From: Sphingobium nicotianae
Lineage (GTDB): Bacteria; Pseudomonadota; Alphaproteobacteria; Sphingomonadales; Sphingomonadaceae
Length of the DNA: 64,000 nucleotides
Assembly: GCF_018603885.1 (NCBI RefSeq)
Contig: NZ_JAHGAW010000010.1
Coordinates: 1 to 64,000, forward strand
Reading direction: 5' to 3'
How positions within the stretch are numbered: position 1 is the first letter of the stretch; every line of letters starts with the position of its first letter. Below are positions 24,185-33,287 of the stretch, piece after piece. The notes below the pieces were generated by a model. It saw only the letters and a list, made by a program, of their open reading frames with translations, did no database searches and was not told where the DNA came from. A program made the translations under genes and the position numbers.

Positions 24185-26734
24185 ATGATGAAAGTTAGGG
24201 GGCTAATCCTATGTTCTTCGGGGCTAGCGTTGTTTTTGCCGGCCGCAGTGTTCGGACAAGCAGCAGAACAGTCCGCGCCCCAGGCGGCTGAGGCCGGCAC
24301 CGAGGAGATTGTGGTCACGGCGCAGTTCCGTGAGCAGAATCTACAAGACACGCCGATCGCGATCACGGCGGTGAATGCCGCCATGATGGAAGCGCGCAGC
24401 CAGACAAGCATTCAGGACGTTGCGAACCAGGCACCGTCGGTTACCCTGAAGCCGCAGGGTGCCGCTTATGGCCCCTCGCTGGGCGCGAACATCCGCGGCG
24501 TTGGTCAGTTCGACTTCAACCCGGCATTGGAACCGGGCGTGGGCTTCTATGTCGATGACGTCTATTATGCGACGCTGACCGGCTCGATCCTCGACTTGCT
24601 CGATCTCGACCGGGTCGAGCTGCTGCGCGGCCCGCAGGGCACGCTGTCGGGTCGCAACTCCATCGGCGGCGCGGTGAAGCTCTTCTCGAAGAAGCCGGAA
24701 GGCACCAACACCGGCACGATCACGGCGACCTATGGCAGCCGCAATCGCATCGACCTGCGCGCCAGCGGAGACTTCAACATTGCGCAGGGCGTCGATGCAC
24801 GCATTTCGGGCGTTGCCAAGAAACAGGGCGGCTATGTCAACCGGCTCGACTTTGGCTGCGTCTATCCGGCCGGTGGTTCGGCCACCTTCACCCCAGCCTT
24901 CGCCACGGCGTCCAATCCCACGCGCGCGCCGATGCTGGTGAACCCGGTGGGCGGCGTTCCGGCCAAGACCAATCGCGCCGACTGCGTGATCGGAAAGGAA
25001 GGCGAGGTCAACTATATCGCGCTGCGTGGCCAGTTGCGCTTCCGCCCGACCGACACGATCGATATCAACATCATCGGCGACTATACCGATGACGATCGCA
25101 CGGCGGCCGGCTCGGTTCTGCTGCTGCGCAGCTATCCCAATGGCGAGGTGGCCAGCCCGCGCTATCCGCTGCCGCTGATCCCGGCGACCGGCTCTTCGCC
25201 GGCCCAGAATTATGCGACGGCATCGCCTCCGACGCGCGACATCAACCCGTTTGCCGCGCCCAGCAGTTTGCTGTCCTACGACAATCGGTTCATCTGCGGG
25301 AATTATTGCAACTATGCGAGCTACGACATGCCCGCCGACGGCAGTTTCCTGGCTTCGTCCGCGGATGGCCGTGTGAAGTTCCAGGGTTGGGGCGTCTCGG
25401 GTCAGGTCGAGTGGGAACTGGCCGACAAGCTGCAGCTCAACTCGATCACGGCGTTCCGCAAATACACGTCGAACTTCTCCAACGACAACGACGTGTCGCC
25501 GATGGCGCACAGCCTTGGCTATGGTCCGCTGACGTTCCGCTTCTTCAGCCAGGAACTGCGCCTCAACGGGTCGATCGGCGACACGATCGACTATACGGTC
25601 GGCGGCTATTACAGCGATCAGAAGTCGGTCTATACCTCGTTCCAGGATCTGCGCTCGTCGGGGCTGCAGTTCCAGCAGAGCGATCCGGTCGATGCGGACA
25701 GCAAGGCACTGTTCGCGCATGTCGCCTGGAACCCGATCGAGCCGCTGACGCTGACCGGCGGCATCCGCTACACCAAGGAATCGAAGACCTACCAGTATAT
25801 CCGCCAGCGTCCGTATAATGATCCGACCGCGACGGGGGCAGCCGGCGTGCTGCCGCTCAACGGCACGATCGGCACCTATAGCGGCGAGCGGGTCGATTAT
25901 CGCGCGAACGTCCAATATGCGGTGACGTCCGACGTGATGGCCTATGCGCAGTTCTCGACGGGCTTCAAGGGTGGCGGCGTCAATCCGCGCCCCTTCTTCG
26001 TCCAGCAGGCGCTGTCGTTCGGGCCCGAGACGCTCCAGTCATACGAACTGGGCCTGAAGTCCGACCTGTTCGATCGCAAGGTGCGCATCAACATCGCGGC
26101 GTTCCTGAGCAAGTATAAGGGCATCCAGCTCTCGCTCGGCAACTGCACCGCGATCACCGGTGCCGGCTTCGGTGCTCCTTGCGCCCTGCCGGTCAATGCG
26201 GGCGATGCGGATATCAAGGGCATCGAAATCGAGGCCACATACCGTCTGATCGAGGGTATGACGATCGATACGTCGCTCAGCTACATCGACTTCGAGTATA
26301 AGCGCTTTGGCACCTACACGGTGGGCACCACGACGGTTGCCGTGGGCGGACCGACCAACCTCAATGGTCCGCAATATGGCGATTATGCACCTTATACGCC
26401 CAAGTGGAAGTGGAGTGTCGGCGCGCAGTACGAGATTCCGCTTGGCAATATCGGATCGCTCACGCCGCGCTTCGATGCGGCCTATCAGAGCAAGGTCTAT
26501 ACCGTCTCGGCCAATCGCTCGAGCAACCGCATCGACGCTTACCTGTTGGCCAACGCCCGGCTCACCTGGCGCAATGAGGGCGAGGATCTCGACGTCTCGC
26601 TCGAGGTCAGCAACCTGTTCGACAAATATTACCTCCTGACGATCTACGACCAGACCGTCGGTGGCCAGGGCTATGCCAGCGGTCAGCCGGGACGACCCCG
26701 CGAGTGGGCCGTCAGCGTCAAGAAGAAGTTCTGA
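24185..26734 (+). CDS. TonB-dependent outer-membrane receptor
   Basis: The 849-residue protein starts at the first of two adjacent ATGs after AAGGAGAGAG. The signal peptide (hydrophobic stretch CSSGLALFLPAAVFGQ) is followed by the TonB-box-like EEIVVTAQFREQNLQDTPI. The plug carries VELLRGPQGTLSGRNSIGG, and the barrel ends with EWAVSVKKKF. Its plug region is a close paralogue of the receptor at 36061 (shared stretches such as AITAV, NIRGVGQFDF and DLLDLDRVE). It lies downstream of the dioxygenase/MFS pair and is closed by a stem-loop at 26747. Substrate is unknown. Confidence 0.94.
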   Translation: MMKVRGLILCSSGLALFLPAAVFGQAAEQSAPQAAEAGTEEIVVTAQFREQNLQDTPIAITAVNAAMMEARSQTSIQDVANQAPSVTLKPQGAAYGPSLGANIRGVGQFDFNPALEPGVGFYVDDVYYATLTGSILDLLDLDRVELLRGPQGTLSGRNSIGGAVKLFSKKPEGTNTGTITATYGSRNRIDLRASGDFNIAQGVDARISGVAKKQGGYVNRLDFGCVYPAGGSATFTPAFATASNPTRAPMLVNPVGGVPAKTNRADCVIGKEGEVNYIALRGQLRFRPTDTIDINIIGDYTDDDRTAAGSVLLLRSYPNGEVASPRYPLPLIPATGSSPAQNYATASPPTRDINPFAAPSSLLSYDNRFICGNYCNYASYDMPADGSFLASSADGRVKFQGWGVSGQVEWELADKLQLNSITAFRKYTSNFSNDNDVSPMAHSLGYGPLTFRFFSQELRLNGSIGDTIDYTVGGYYSDQKSVYTSFQDLRSSGLQFQQSDPVDADSKALFAHVAWNPIEPLTLTGGIRYTKESKTYQYIRQRPYNDPTATGAAGVLPLNGTIGTYSGERVDYRANVQYAVTSDVMAYAQFSTGFKGGGVNPRPFFVQQALSFGPETLQSYELGLKSDLFDRKVRINIAAFLSKYKGIQLSLGNCTAITGAGFGAPCALPVNAGDADIKGIEIEATYRLIEGMTIDTSLSYIDFEYKRFGTYTVGTTTVAVGGPTNLNGPQYGDYAPYTPKWKWSVGAQYEIPLGNIGSLTPRFDAAYQSKVYTVSANRSSNRIDAYLLANARLTWRNEGEDLDVSLEVSNLFDKYYLLTIYDQTVGGQGYASGQPGRPREWAVSVKKKF

Positions 26735-26746
26735 GGAATATCCGAT

Positions 26747-26781
26747 GGGCCGGGAACATCTCCCAAGATGTTTCCCGGCCC
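26747..26781 (+). terminator. Stem-loop terminator after the TonB receptor gene
   Basis: A 15-bp stem (GGGCCGGGAACATCT with AGATGTTTCCCGGCCC, one bulged base) has a 4-base loop and begins 12 bp after the receptor stop. Only a weak pyrimidine tract follows, so termination may need help, but the stem is very stable. Confidence 0.65.
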
Positions 26782-27074
26782 AGTTCCCTTCAGGCTGTGA
26801 GGCGCGAGACGCCCCTGCTGCCCAAAAGCAGTCGCTACCCTTCCCACGGCGCGATCATCACCATCGATGTCAATGCAACGCCGCATTTTCCGGACGCGAC
26901 ATTGCCTGCCCGCCCGCGACAGGCCGTTCTCGCCACCGCAGCTGCGAGGGTGACTTCTTCCCCTTCTTCCCCTCAACGTCCGGCAACCCATGGCGAACGA
27001 CTTCAAGGGCGGATTTTGCTTGCCGATACGCGTGGCGATCGTAGTTTGAGAACAAACAACGGGGAGAGAATGAC
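26782..27074. other. Intergenic stretch, no gene recognised
   Basis: Between the terminator and the exported NTF2-like gene, short reading frames exist in several frames but none has a ribosome site or a recognisable product. The last 15 bases hold GGGGAGAG, the ribosome site of the next gene. A promoter is expected here, but no convincing -35/-10 pair was found. Confidence 0.4.
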
Positions 27075-27620
27075 GTGATTGGCATTCTGAGCAATCGAAT
27101 GGTGGCGCGCCGGGCAAGCGCGCTTGTCGCCTTGGGCTTGGCTCTCGGGCCGGCAACGCCCAGCATAGCGCAAACGGTAACCGCTCCTTCGATGGTCGAT
27201 CGCGCCCAGATCGAGGACTTGCTCACGCGCTATTATTATAATTTTGGCAAGGCCGGCGATAGAAACTTCGGCGCCTTTTACGCAGACGATGCCGAGATGA
27301 TCCTCGGCACGACAAGCTATAAGGGACGCGCCGCAATCGAGGGGGCGTACAAGGCTCTCTCCACCGCGGATATACCGCAGCGTAAGTCGTTTTCGTTCAA
27401 CATTCTCATGACCAATCCGCTGATCGTCGTCCACGGCTCCACAGCGACCGCGCGATTGATCTTCACGGAGATCGTCATCGACAAGCAGGGCGATGCGCCG
27501 CGCATCCTCACGCAGGGCAAGGAGTTCGACAATCTGGTCAAAGTGAATGGCGAATGGCGGATTGCGAAGCGGCAAATCCTCGGAGCGGAGCAGGCCGCGC
27601 CATCAGACTGGAAGGAATAG
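27075..27620 (+). CDS. Exported SnoaL/NTF2-like protein
   Basis: The 181-residue protein starts with GTG at 27075, seven bases after GGGGAGAG. A signal peptide covers about the first 32 residues (hydrophobic ASALVALGLALGPATPSIAQ). The SnoaL-like cone fold follows, with RAQIEDLLTRYYYNFGKAGD, FYADDAEMILG, YKGRAAIEGAY and WRIAKRQI. Cytoplasmic relatives act as dehydratases, isomerases or hydroxylation accessory proteins on aromatic and polyketide substrates, and a periplasmic form is less common. It follows the TBDR gene but is separated by a stem-loop terminator. The catalytic residues and substrate are not identifiable. Confidence 0.82.
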   Translation: MIGILSNRMVARRASALVALGLALGPATPSIAQTVTAPSMVDRAQIEDLLTRYYYNFGKAGDRNFGAFYADDAEMILGTTSYKGRAAIEGAYKALSTADIPQRKSFSFNILMTNPLIVVHGSTATARLIFTEIVIDKQGDAPRILTQGKEFDNLVKVNGEWRIAKRQILGAEQAAPSDWKE

Positions 27621-27714
27621 CGGCGCCCAGCCGGAATGGCCGGGAGCGGCGCGGCATCCCTCGCTTCGCCCCCGCGCATGAAAACCGTGGCAGGGCAGTC
27701 CCTCCGGATGCCGT

Positions 27715-28707
27715 TCAATCAATATCAACCACCACCTTGCCACGCGTCCTGCCACCGGCAACGATGTCATGCGCTTCGGCCAGGGTGTCGAATGCGAAGC
27801 GGCGCGGGTCGAGGATCGGCATCAGTTTTCCAGCCTCGACGAGAGCCGCAGCCGCGCGCAGAATTTTGCCGTGATGGTCCCGTCCCGTGCCCGTGAGCAG
27901 CGGCAGAAGCGAGAACACGCCTGAGTAGGTGCCGCCCTTGAACGATAGCGGCGCCAGCAGATGCGTCCCCCAACCCAGCGCGCTGACGACATGGCCAAAG
28001 CGGCTCGCGGCGATGAACGAGGCGTCGAGTGTCGCACCGCCGACAGTGTCGTAGACCAGGTCAAAACCCTCATTGCCGGTGTAGCGAGCGACATAGTCGG
28101 CCACGTCTTCCGTCCGATAGTCAATCGGGACTGCGCCAAGTTGCCTGATCACTGCTTCGTTCCGCGCCGAGCCGGTCGCGTAGACTTCCGCCCCATGCGC
28201 GAGCGCCACTTGAATCGCGACGTGGCCGACGCCACCTGCGCCACCCTGGATCAGCACGCGTTGCCCGCGCGCGACGTGCGCCCGGTCAACCAGCCCCTCC
28301 CATGCCGTGATTACGGCCAGCGGCAGCGCGGCCGCCTCACGCATCGAAAGGCTCGCTGGCTTGTGAGCGACGAGCCGCGCATCAACCGCGGCATATTGCG
28401 CAAGGGAGCCCTGGAGGCCGCCGACACCACCGATCATGCCGAAAACCTCGTCATTGACTGCGAAGCCGACCACCCCTCCCCCTACTGCGACGACCGTGCC
28501 GGCCATGTCGAGGCCGAGTACCGCAGGGCACGGGTGTTGAGCGTGGGCGGCACTGCCGGCGCGAATCTTGGTGTCGAGCGGGTTGACCCCGCTCGCATGG
28601 ATGCGAACGAGCAGCTCGCCAGGAGCGGCGGTTGGACAAGCGCACTCCACGACGTCGAACGGTCCGTTTGCCACGGTGACAACGGCGGTGCGCATGGAAC
28701 TGGACAT
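27715..28707 (-). CDS. Zinc-independent MDR-family NADPH:quinone oxidoreductase
   Basis: The protein has 330 residues from the ATG at 28707, chosen for its GGAGGAG ribosome site. It is a medium-chain dehydrogenase/reductase of the quinone reductase branch. A GroES-like N-terminal domain (VRIHASGVNPLDTKIRAG) precedes a nucleotide-binding domain with VLIQGGAGGVGHVAIQVA. The catalytic-zinc cysteine of alcohol dehydrogenases is absent. It should reduce quinones or enones with NADPH. It is divergent from a LysR gene, 98 bp away, and an inverted repeat in the gap suggests control by that regulator. A stress role towards reactive quinones or aldehydes is likely. Confidence 0.9.
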   Translation of the reverse strand: MSSSMRTAVVTVANGPFDVVECACPTAAPGELLVRIHASGVNPLDTKIRAGSAAHAQHPCPAVLGLDMAGTVVAVGGGVVGFAVNDEVFGMIGGVGGLQGSLAQYAAVDARLVAHKPASLSMREAAALPLAVITAWEGLVDRAHVARGQRVLIQGGAGGVGHVAIQVALAHGAEVYATGSARNEAVIRQLGAVPIDYRTEDVADYVARYTGNEGFDLVYDTVGGATLDASFIAASRFGHVVSALGWGTHLLAPLSFKGGTYSGVFSLLPLLTGTGRDHHGKILRAAAALVEAGKLMPILDPRRFAFDTLAEAHDIVAGGRTRGKVVVDID

Positions 28708-28785
28708 GGTGATCTCCTCCGGCCGGGCAATCGCGACCTGCCGAGCGAGATAAAGCATTCACTGTTGTTTGGAATTCCAGTTCAT

Positions 28786-28802
28786 TGCATGATAGCCATG
28801 CA
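28786..28802. promoter_or_regulatory. Inverted repeat TGCATG-N5-CATGCA (candidate LysR autoregulatory site)
   Basis: Perfect 6-bp arms end four bases before the LysR start codon, where binding would block the gene's own expression. A second short palindrome, TTGGAATTCCAG, lies about 10 bp upstream. Confidence 0.4.
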
Positions 28803-28805
28803 TTT

Positions 28806-29639
28806 ATGCATATCGAATGGGACGACGTTCGGATCTTCCTGGCCATTGCCCGCAACGGGACGTTGAGCGCTGCCGCACGAACTCTGGGCCAGACACAGCC
28901 CGCCATGGGGAGGCGGCTGAAGGCACTTGAGACGGCGGTGGGACAGGCGCTGTTCCAGCGCACGCCCCACGGCTTGGTTCCGACCGACGAGGGTGCAGCG
29001 ATGCTGGCCCATGCTGAGCGCATGGAACATGAAGCGATCGCGCTCGAGCGCTCGTTGGCGGGAAGGGATGGACGCCTGGAAGGGAGCCTGCGCGTCACCT
29101 CTTCCGAATGGTTCGGACTTCACGTCCTGACGCCGGCATTATCGCGGTTTGCCGAGCGCCATCCGGACGTTACCGTTGAACTGGTGACGGACAGCCGGCT
29201 TTATTCGCTGGGGAGACGCGAGTGCGACCTCTCGTTCCGCATCGCCCGGTTCGAGGAGGTCGATGTGATACAGCGACGCCTGCTGCGGCTTGAATATGCC
29301 GTTTACAAGCGGTCGGACGCGACAATCCCATCGCGGCTCATCACAATGGATGCCGCCTTCAGCCATTTACCGGACGCGATGTGGCTGCGAGCGCGCTTTC
29401 CTGCCGCTCCCATCGCGTTCCGCAGCAACAATCGCGAGGTGCAGGCGCGCGCATGTGCCGAGGGAATTGGGTTGGCGGTCCTGCCCAAGCGGCTGGGGGA
29501 TGCCACTGCGGGGATAGAACAGCTCGATGTGGGCGCCGCGCCGCCGGGGCGCGAGATGTGGATGGGTTACCACCGCGACCTGCGCCGCTTGCCTCGCTTG
29601 CGGGCGCTGGTCGATTTCATCGTCGAAGTCCTTGGTTGA
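28806..29639 (+). CDS. LysR-family transcriptional regulator
   Basis: The product has 277 residues from the ATG at 28806; a TTG at 28785 is the alternative but lies in the palindrome. The winged helix-turn-helix covers about residues 5-62 (GTLSAAARTLGQTQPAMGRRL). The effector domain is shorter than usual for LysR, about 190 residues, and lacks some of the usual core motifs, as in the LysR branch with HIEWDDVRIFLAIARNGTLS starts. It is divergent from the quinone oxidoreductase gene and probably regulates it. The effector is unknown. Confidence 0.9.
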   Translation: MHIEWDDVRIFLAIARNGTLSAAARTLGQTQPAMGRRLKALETAVGQALFQRTPHGLVPTDEGAAMLAHAERMEHEAIALERSLAGRDGRLEGSLRVTSSEWFGLHVLTPALSRFAERHPDVTVELVTDSRLYSLGRRECDLSFRIARFEEVDVIQRRLLRLEYAVYKRSDATIPSRLITMDAAFSHLPDAMWLRARFPAAPIAFRSNNREVQARACAEGIGLAVLPKRLGDATAGIEQLDVGAAPPGREMWMGYHRDLRRLPRLRALVDFIVEVLG

Positions 29640-29752
29640 GGGCCGGGCTCAACACTTGCTCTGGGCGGCGTGGCCAAATTCGAACGACGAGTATCCGGCA
29701 TTTTCTTCCGGAATTCCGTGGTCAGGACGCCACGACGATTGCGGACATCGTC

Positions 29753-29870
29753 GCCCCTCCTCTTCATAGGAGGGGGTAAGGGGGTGGTGGCGATGCGCAG
29801 CATCGCTCGCGAAGCGATATACCTGTACCGTTGCAACACCACCCCAACCCCTCCTCTGAAGAGGAGGGCT
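29753..29870. repeat. Folded intergenic repeat (REP/MITE-like palindrome)
   Basis: Two long arms of the form GCCCCTCCTCTTCA...GGAGGGG and CCCCTCCTCTGAAGAGGAGGG each fold into a hairpin, and they also pair with each other through GGGGTGGTG and CACCACCCC. The centre contains two smaller palindromes, GATGCGCAGCATC and ATCGCT-CGCGA-AGCGAT. The whole can form a cloverleaf. Elements of this type with TCC/GGA-rich arms are familiar between genes in sphingomonads, and they probably spread as extragenic palindromes. Only one copy was found in the window. Confidence 0.65.
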
Positions 29871-30217
29871 AAAACTGGAATCCACGACTTCTCAGCCATT
29901 CGGCGTCGATTGTCGGCGCGCAAAAACGAACAATCATGGAAGCAGAATTCGTCCACGCGGCCCAGCCGGCGAACGTGCGACGCCAACACACGAACGGGCT
30001 GTTTCGCTCTCGGCAGTCGGCGGCGCCCGCGTGTCCGCCATGCGGCTGCCTCAAACCGCGAGGCCTAGTATCCAGGACGTATCCTTGCCTACCTTGCGGG
30101 GGTGCCTGGCACGGCGGGGAGCCAGGCCAGGCAATCCGGTTCGGATCTCGCGCGATATGATTCTCGCGCTTCGTCAGAGCTTGGCCCGCAAGTCGGCCAT
30201 GACCCTGCGCGCTGCCC
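29871..30217. other. Intergenic stretch, no gene recognised
   Basis: About 350 bp lie between the folded repeat and the end of the minus-strand receptor gene. Short open frames lack ribosome sites and known motifs. Nothing functional is seen. Confidence 0.4.
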
Positions 30218-32599
30218 TCAGAAAGCGAAGGAAGCCTGCAGGTACCAGTTTCTCGGACGCGCATAGATTTTCTCGGCATAGCCAAGCGTGCCGAGCGATG
30301 CGTTGCCCTGGATCAGGTAGCGCTCGTCGAACAGGTTGAGGACGCCGCCGGTCAGTTTCCAGCCGCGATCCTTGTCGGCCAGCGTGATCGAGGCATTGCC
30401 GACGAAATAGTCGCCCTGCTCGATCTGCGGGACGCTGCCGGTGATGAAGGTGACCTTCGTGTTGTAGGTGCCGTCGAATCGGGGAGTCAGCGTCATGTGG
30501 TCGATCGGGATCACGTAGCCGATGCCCAAGCTGCCCTGGAAGGAGGGCGTGAACGGAAGATCGTCGCCCGGGGCGACGGTCGCCGTGGCGCCGGGCACCG
30601 GCGTTATGCTGAGGATGCGATCATCCAGCACACTGCCCGAGAGGTCGATCTGCAGGCCGGAATTGCGCGAGCGATAGTTGAACTCGCCTTCCAGACCCTT
30701 GATCCGCGCCTTGCCGGCATTGAACAGCAGCGGAACGACGCCCTGGCGGAAGATCAGCTGAATATCCGTATATTCCGCGATAAACGCGGCCGCGCTCAGG
30801 CGGACGTCGCCAAGATCGAACTTCGCGCCCACCTCGTAGCTATCGACCGTCTCCTGATCGAACGGCGTCGGCACGTTGCCTGGAGGCGCGGCATTGTAGC
30901 GCGTGTTGAAGCCGCCCGACTTGAAGCTGCGGGCATAAGACACATAGGTGCTTATGTGACGCGACCAGGAATAGCGGATGCTTGCCGAGCCGGTAAGCGC
31001 CGAGAAAGTCCGTTCATAGGGACCAGGATAGATGAACAGCGGCCCGCCCTGCGGAATGGCCGTCGTGGGCAACGGGTTGGGATCGGGCAGCGTCGCGGGG
31101 AACAGGTTGAGCACCGTGCCCCGATAATATTTCTCGTCCCGCGTGTAGCGCAGGCCGCCCGAAAGCTCGAGATTCTCCAGCGGCTTGACGGACACTTCGC
31201 CGAAGACGGCGAAGGACTTGGTCTTGAGGTCCGAAATCTGAAGGTCACGAGACCCAGGACCGCCCGCCAGCAGTGATGCGATCAGCGGCGGGGACGGCGG
31301 GAAGGACAGCGGCACGGTCGCCCGCTCGTTGGTCTTCTCGTGGAAATAATAGCCGCCCACAATGGCATCCACGCCGTGCGAGGCATATTGGAGCTGAAGT
31401 TCCTGGCTGAACTGATCCGACTTGGCACCGACATCCGTGGTGATCATCAGGAACGGCGTGTTATCCGCGTCGCGGATGCCGCGCGATTCGGTCGAGCGAT
31501 AGGCACTGATCGACTTGAGCGTAAGGCTCGGCATCAGATCGGCGACGACAGTTCCGGATACGCCCCAGACCTCGGACGTGCTCAGCACCTGCGCGGTGCC
31601 ACCGTTGACGAAGGGACCGCGCGCCTGAAAATCATTGGCGCAGCGCGCGTCGTTGATGAGCGGAACGTTTGGCGCGCCGAAGCGCGGATCACCCGGCGTC
31701 AAGGGCGCGAACGGAATGGTGGCACCGGGGCAGCCGGCTGCCACGCTGACGATCGCGGCGACGGGCGCCTGCTCGTTGATCCCGGCGAACACGAACGGGG
31801 CGCCATGCTCGTCGCGCTTTGTGTAATCGGCGCGCAGGTTCACGCGGATGCTGGAGGAAGGCTTCCAGAGCAGCGCGCCGTTCAGGGTGAAGCCGTTGTC
31901 GTTACCGAGATCGAGCCCGTCAGATGCACGGATCACATAGCCGTCGCGCTTGCGAAAACCGCCGGACACACGGGCTGCGGCGGTGTCGCCCAGCGGAAGA
32001 TTGAGGACGCCGAAGCCCTCGAAGAGATTATCCGTCCCCGTGCGCAGTCGCGCCTCGCCGGCAAAACGACCGATCTCCGGCTCCTTGGTCCGCACCAGGA
32101 TGGCACCGCCGATCGTGTTGCGGCCAAACAGTGTTCCCTGGGGACCACGCAGAACCTCGACGCCGGCGATGTCGCCGAAGTCGATCGCCCCGCCAACCGC
32201 ACGGCCGACATAGACCTCGTCGATATAGATGCCCACGCCGGGGTCGACCGCGGCTGTGGGGTCAAGCTGGCCCACGCCGCGAATGAAGACGACAGCGGCC
32301 GAACTGTTGCCCGAAAGCTGGCCAGCCGGTTTGAACTGGAGGCTTGGCGTGACCTGCTCGAGATCGCTCGCGCGATTGATCTGCCGCTCCTGAAGGGTCT
32401 CGGCACTGAAGGCGGATATGGCGACCGGCGTATCCTGCAGCGACTCGGCCCTTCGCCGCGCCGTGACGATGATCGCCTCACCCGCGCCCTCGTCGCTCTG
32501 CGCCGTCTCCGCCTGCGGTTGCTGAGCCTGAGCGGGCATCGCGCAGGACAGCACGAGAAGCGCGCAGGACGCGACGCTGTTCAATAACCGGACTTTCAT
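30218..32599 (-). CDS. TonB-dependent outer-membrane receptor
   Basis: The 793-residue product starts at the ATG at 32599, after GGGGAGAGG. The frame is open for another 190 codons upstream, but that part overlaps the divergent MarR gene and is not coding. The signal peptide (MKVRLLNSVASCALLVLSC...) ends near AQAQ. The TonB-box-like EAIIVTARRRAESLQDTPV follows, then a plug with VEVLRGPQGTLFGRNTIGG, and the barrel ends NWYLQASFAF. It is divergent from a MarR regulator, which probably controls it. Substrate is unknown. No enzyme gene is next to it, so it may serve another locus. Confidence 0.93.
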   Translation of the reverse strand: MKVRLLNSVASCALLVLSCAMPAQAQQPQAETAQSDEGAGEAIIVTARRRAESLQDTPVAISAFSAETLQERQINRASDLEQVTPSLQFKPAGQLSGNSSAAVVFIRGVGQLDPTAAVDPGVGIYIDEVYVGRAVGGAIDFGDIAGVEVLRGPQGTLFGRNTIGGAILVRTKEPEIGRFAGEARLRTGTDNLFEGFGVLNLPLGDTAAARVSGGFRKRDGYVIRASDGLDLGNDNGFTLNGALLWKPSSSIRVNLRADYTKRDEHGAPFVFAGINEQAPVAAIVSVAAGCPGATIPFAPLTPGDPRFGAPNVPLINDARCANDFQARGPFVNGGTAQVLSTSEVWGVSGTVVADLMPSLTLKSISAYRSTESRGIRDADNTPFLMITTDVGAKSDQFSQELQLQYASHGVDAIVGGYYFHEKTNERATVPLSFPPSPPLIASLLAGGPGSRDLQISDLKTKSFAVFGEVSVKPLENLELSGGLRYTRDEKYYRGTVLNLFPATLPDPNPLPTTAIPQGGPLFIYPGPYERTFSALTGSASIRYSWSRHISTYVSYARSFKSGGFNTRYNAAPPGNVPTPFDQETVDSYEVGAKFDLGDVRLSAAAFIAEYTDIQLIFRQGVVPLLFNAGKARIKGLEGEFNYRSRNSGLQIDLSGSVLDDRILSITPVPGATATVAPGDDLPFTPSFQGSLGIGYVIPIDHMTLTPRFDGTYNTKVTFITGSVPQIEQGDYFVGNASITLADKDRGWKLTGGVLNLFDERYLIQGNASLGTLGYAEKIYARPRNWYLQASFAF

Positions 32600-32676
32600 G
32601 ACGCCTCTCCCCTTTTGATCAAGACCACGACAGCCACATCTTTGCGGTCGGCCGTCCAAGTGAGCCATGAATTTAG

Positions 32677-32687
32677 TTATATGATAA
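32677..32687. promoter_or_regulatory. Inverted repeat TTAT-ATG-ATAA (candidate MarR operator)
   Basis: A small AT-rich palindrome lies in the 245-bp divergent gap between the TBDR and MarR genes, in an otherwise GC-rich sequence. It is flanked by GTT/AAC bases that extend the symmetry imperfectly. MarR proteins favour such sites, but the match is short. Confidence 0.3.
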
Positions 32688-32844
32688 AACAATCTCTGGC
32701 AATATGGCATGGAAACGGGGGATGAAATGTAGGATGTGCCAGCAGGCTTCCGGTGCGGCATGGCTGATCCTGCGAAGAAATACGGTCTTGGGAGATAGGC
32801 ATGGGTCAGACAGGTGAGCGGGCGGCCTTCGGAACAGCGACGCC

Positions 32845-33279
32845 ATGATTGCACTCGGGCCGCTCGACGAGCTTGTCGGCTATCATCTGAGGCGAGCTTC
32901 ATCCGCGATGAGGATGGATTTTGCGGAGACCTTCGCTGAAACACCCATGCGTCAGGTGCTTTTCGGCGTCCTGTCGGTTGTCTCGGCGATGCCGGGCCTG
33001 AGCCAGGGCAAGGTGGCTGAGGCGCTCGGCATCCGGCGCGCCAACATGGTGGCGCTCGTGAATGAACTTGTCGATCTCGGCCTGATTGCGCGCACGACGG
33101 ATCATCGGGATCGCCGCGCATTCTCCTTGAGCCTGACCCAGGCGGGTGAAGCAATGTTACACGAGGCACTCGCGCAGATCCGTCGTCATGAGGATCGGAT
33201 GCTAGAGAATCTCACGACCACGGAACGGAGCACATTGGTCAATCTACTTCGCAAGATTCACGGATCCACGTCCAGGTGA
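32845..33279 (+). CDS. MarR-family transcriptional regulator
   Basis: The 144-residue protein is of typical MarR length. The winged helix region is clear: SQGKVAEALGIRRANMVALVNELVDLGLI, followed by the wing RTTDHRDRRAFSLSLTQAG. Dimerisation helices lie at both ends. It is divergent from the TBDR gene at 30218-32599 and is the obvious candidate to repress it until a phenolic or aromatic ligand binds. It is followed by a decayed antiporter gene after eight bases. Confidence 0.9.
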   Translation: MIALGPLDELVGYHLRRASSAMRMDFAETFAETPMRQVLFGVLSVVSAMPGLSQGKVAEALGIRRANMVALVNELVDLGLIARTTDHRDRRAFSLSLTQAGEAMLHEALAQIRRHEDRMLENLTTTERSTLVNLLRKIHGSTSR

Positions 33280-33287
33280 CGCCGTGA

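Noticed and set aside
24341..25915. 524-residue open frame on the minus strand
   Set aside because: Shadow of the TonB receptor gene; typical of high-GC antisense frames.
32600..33169. 190-codon N-terminal extension of the TonB receptor
   Set aside because: It overlaps the divergent MarR gene; signal peptide and ribosome site place the start at 32599.
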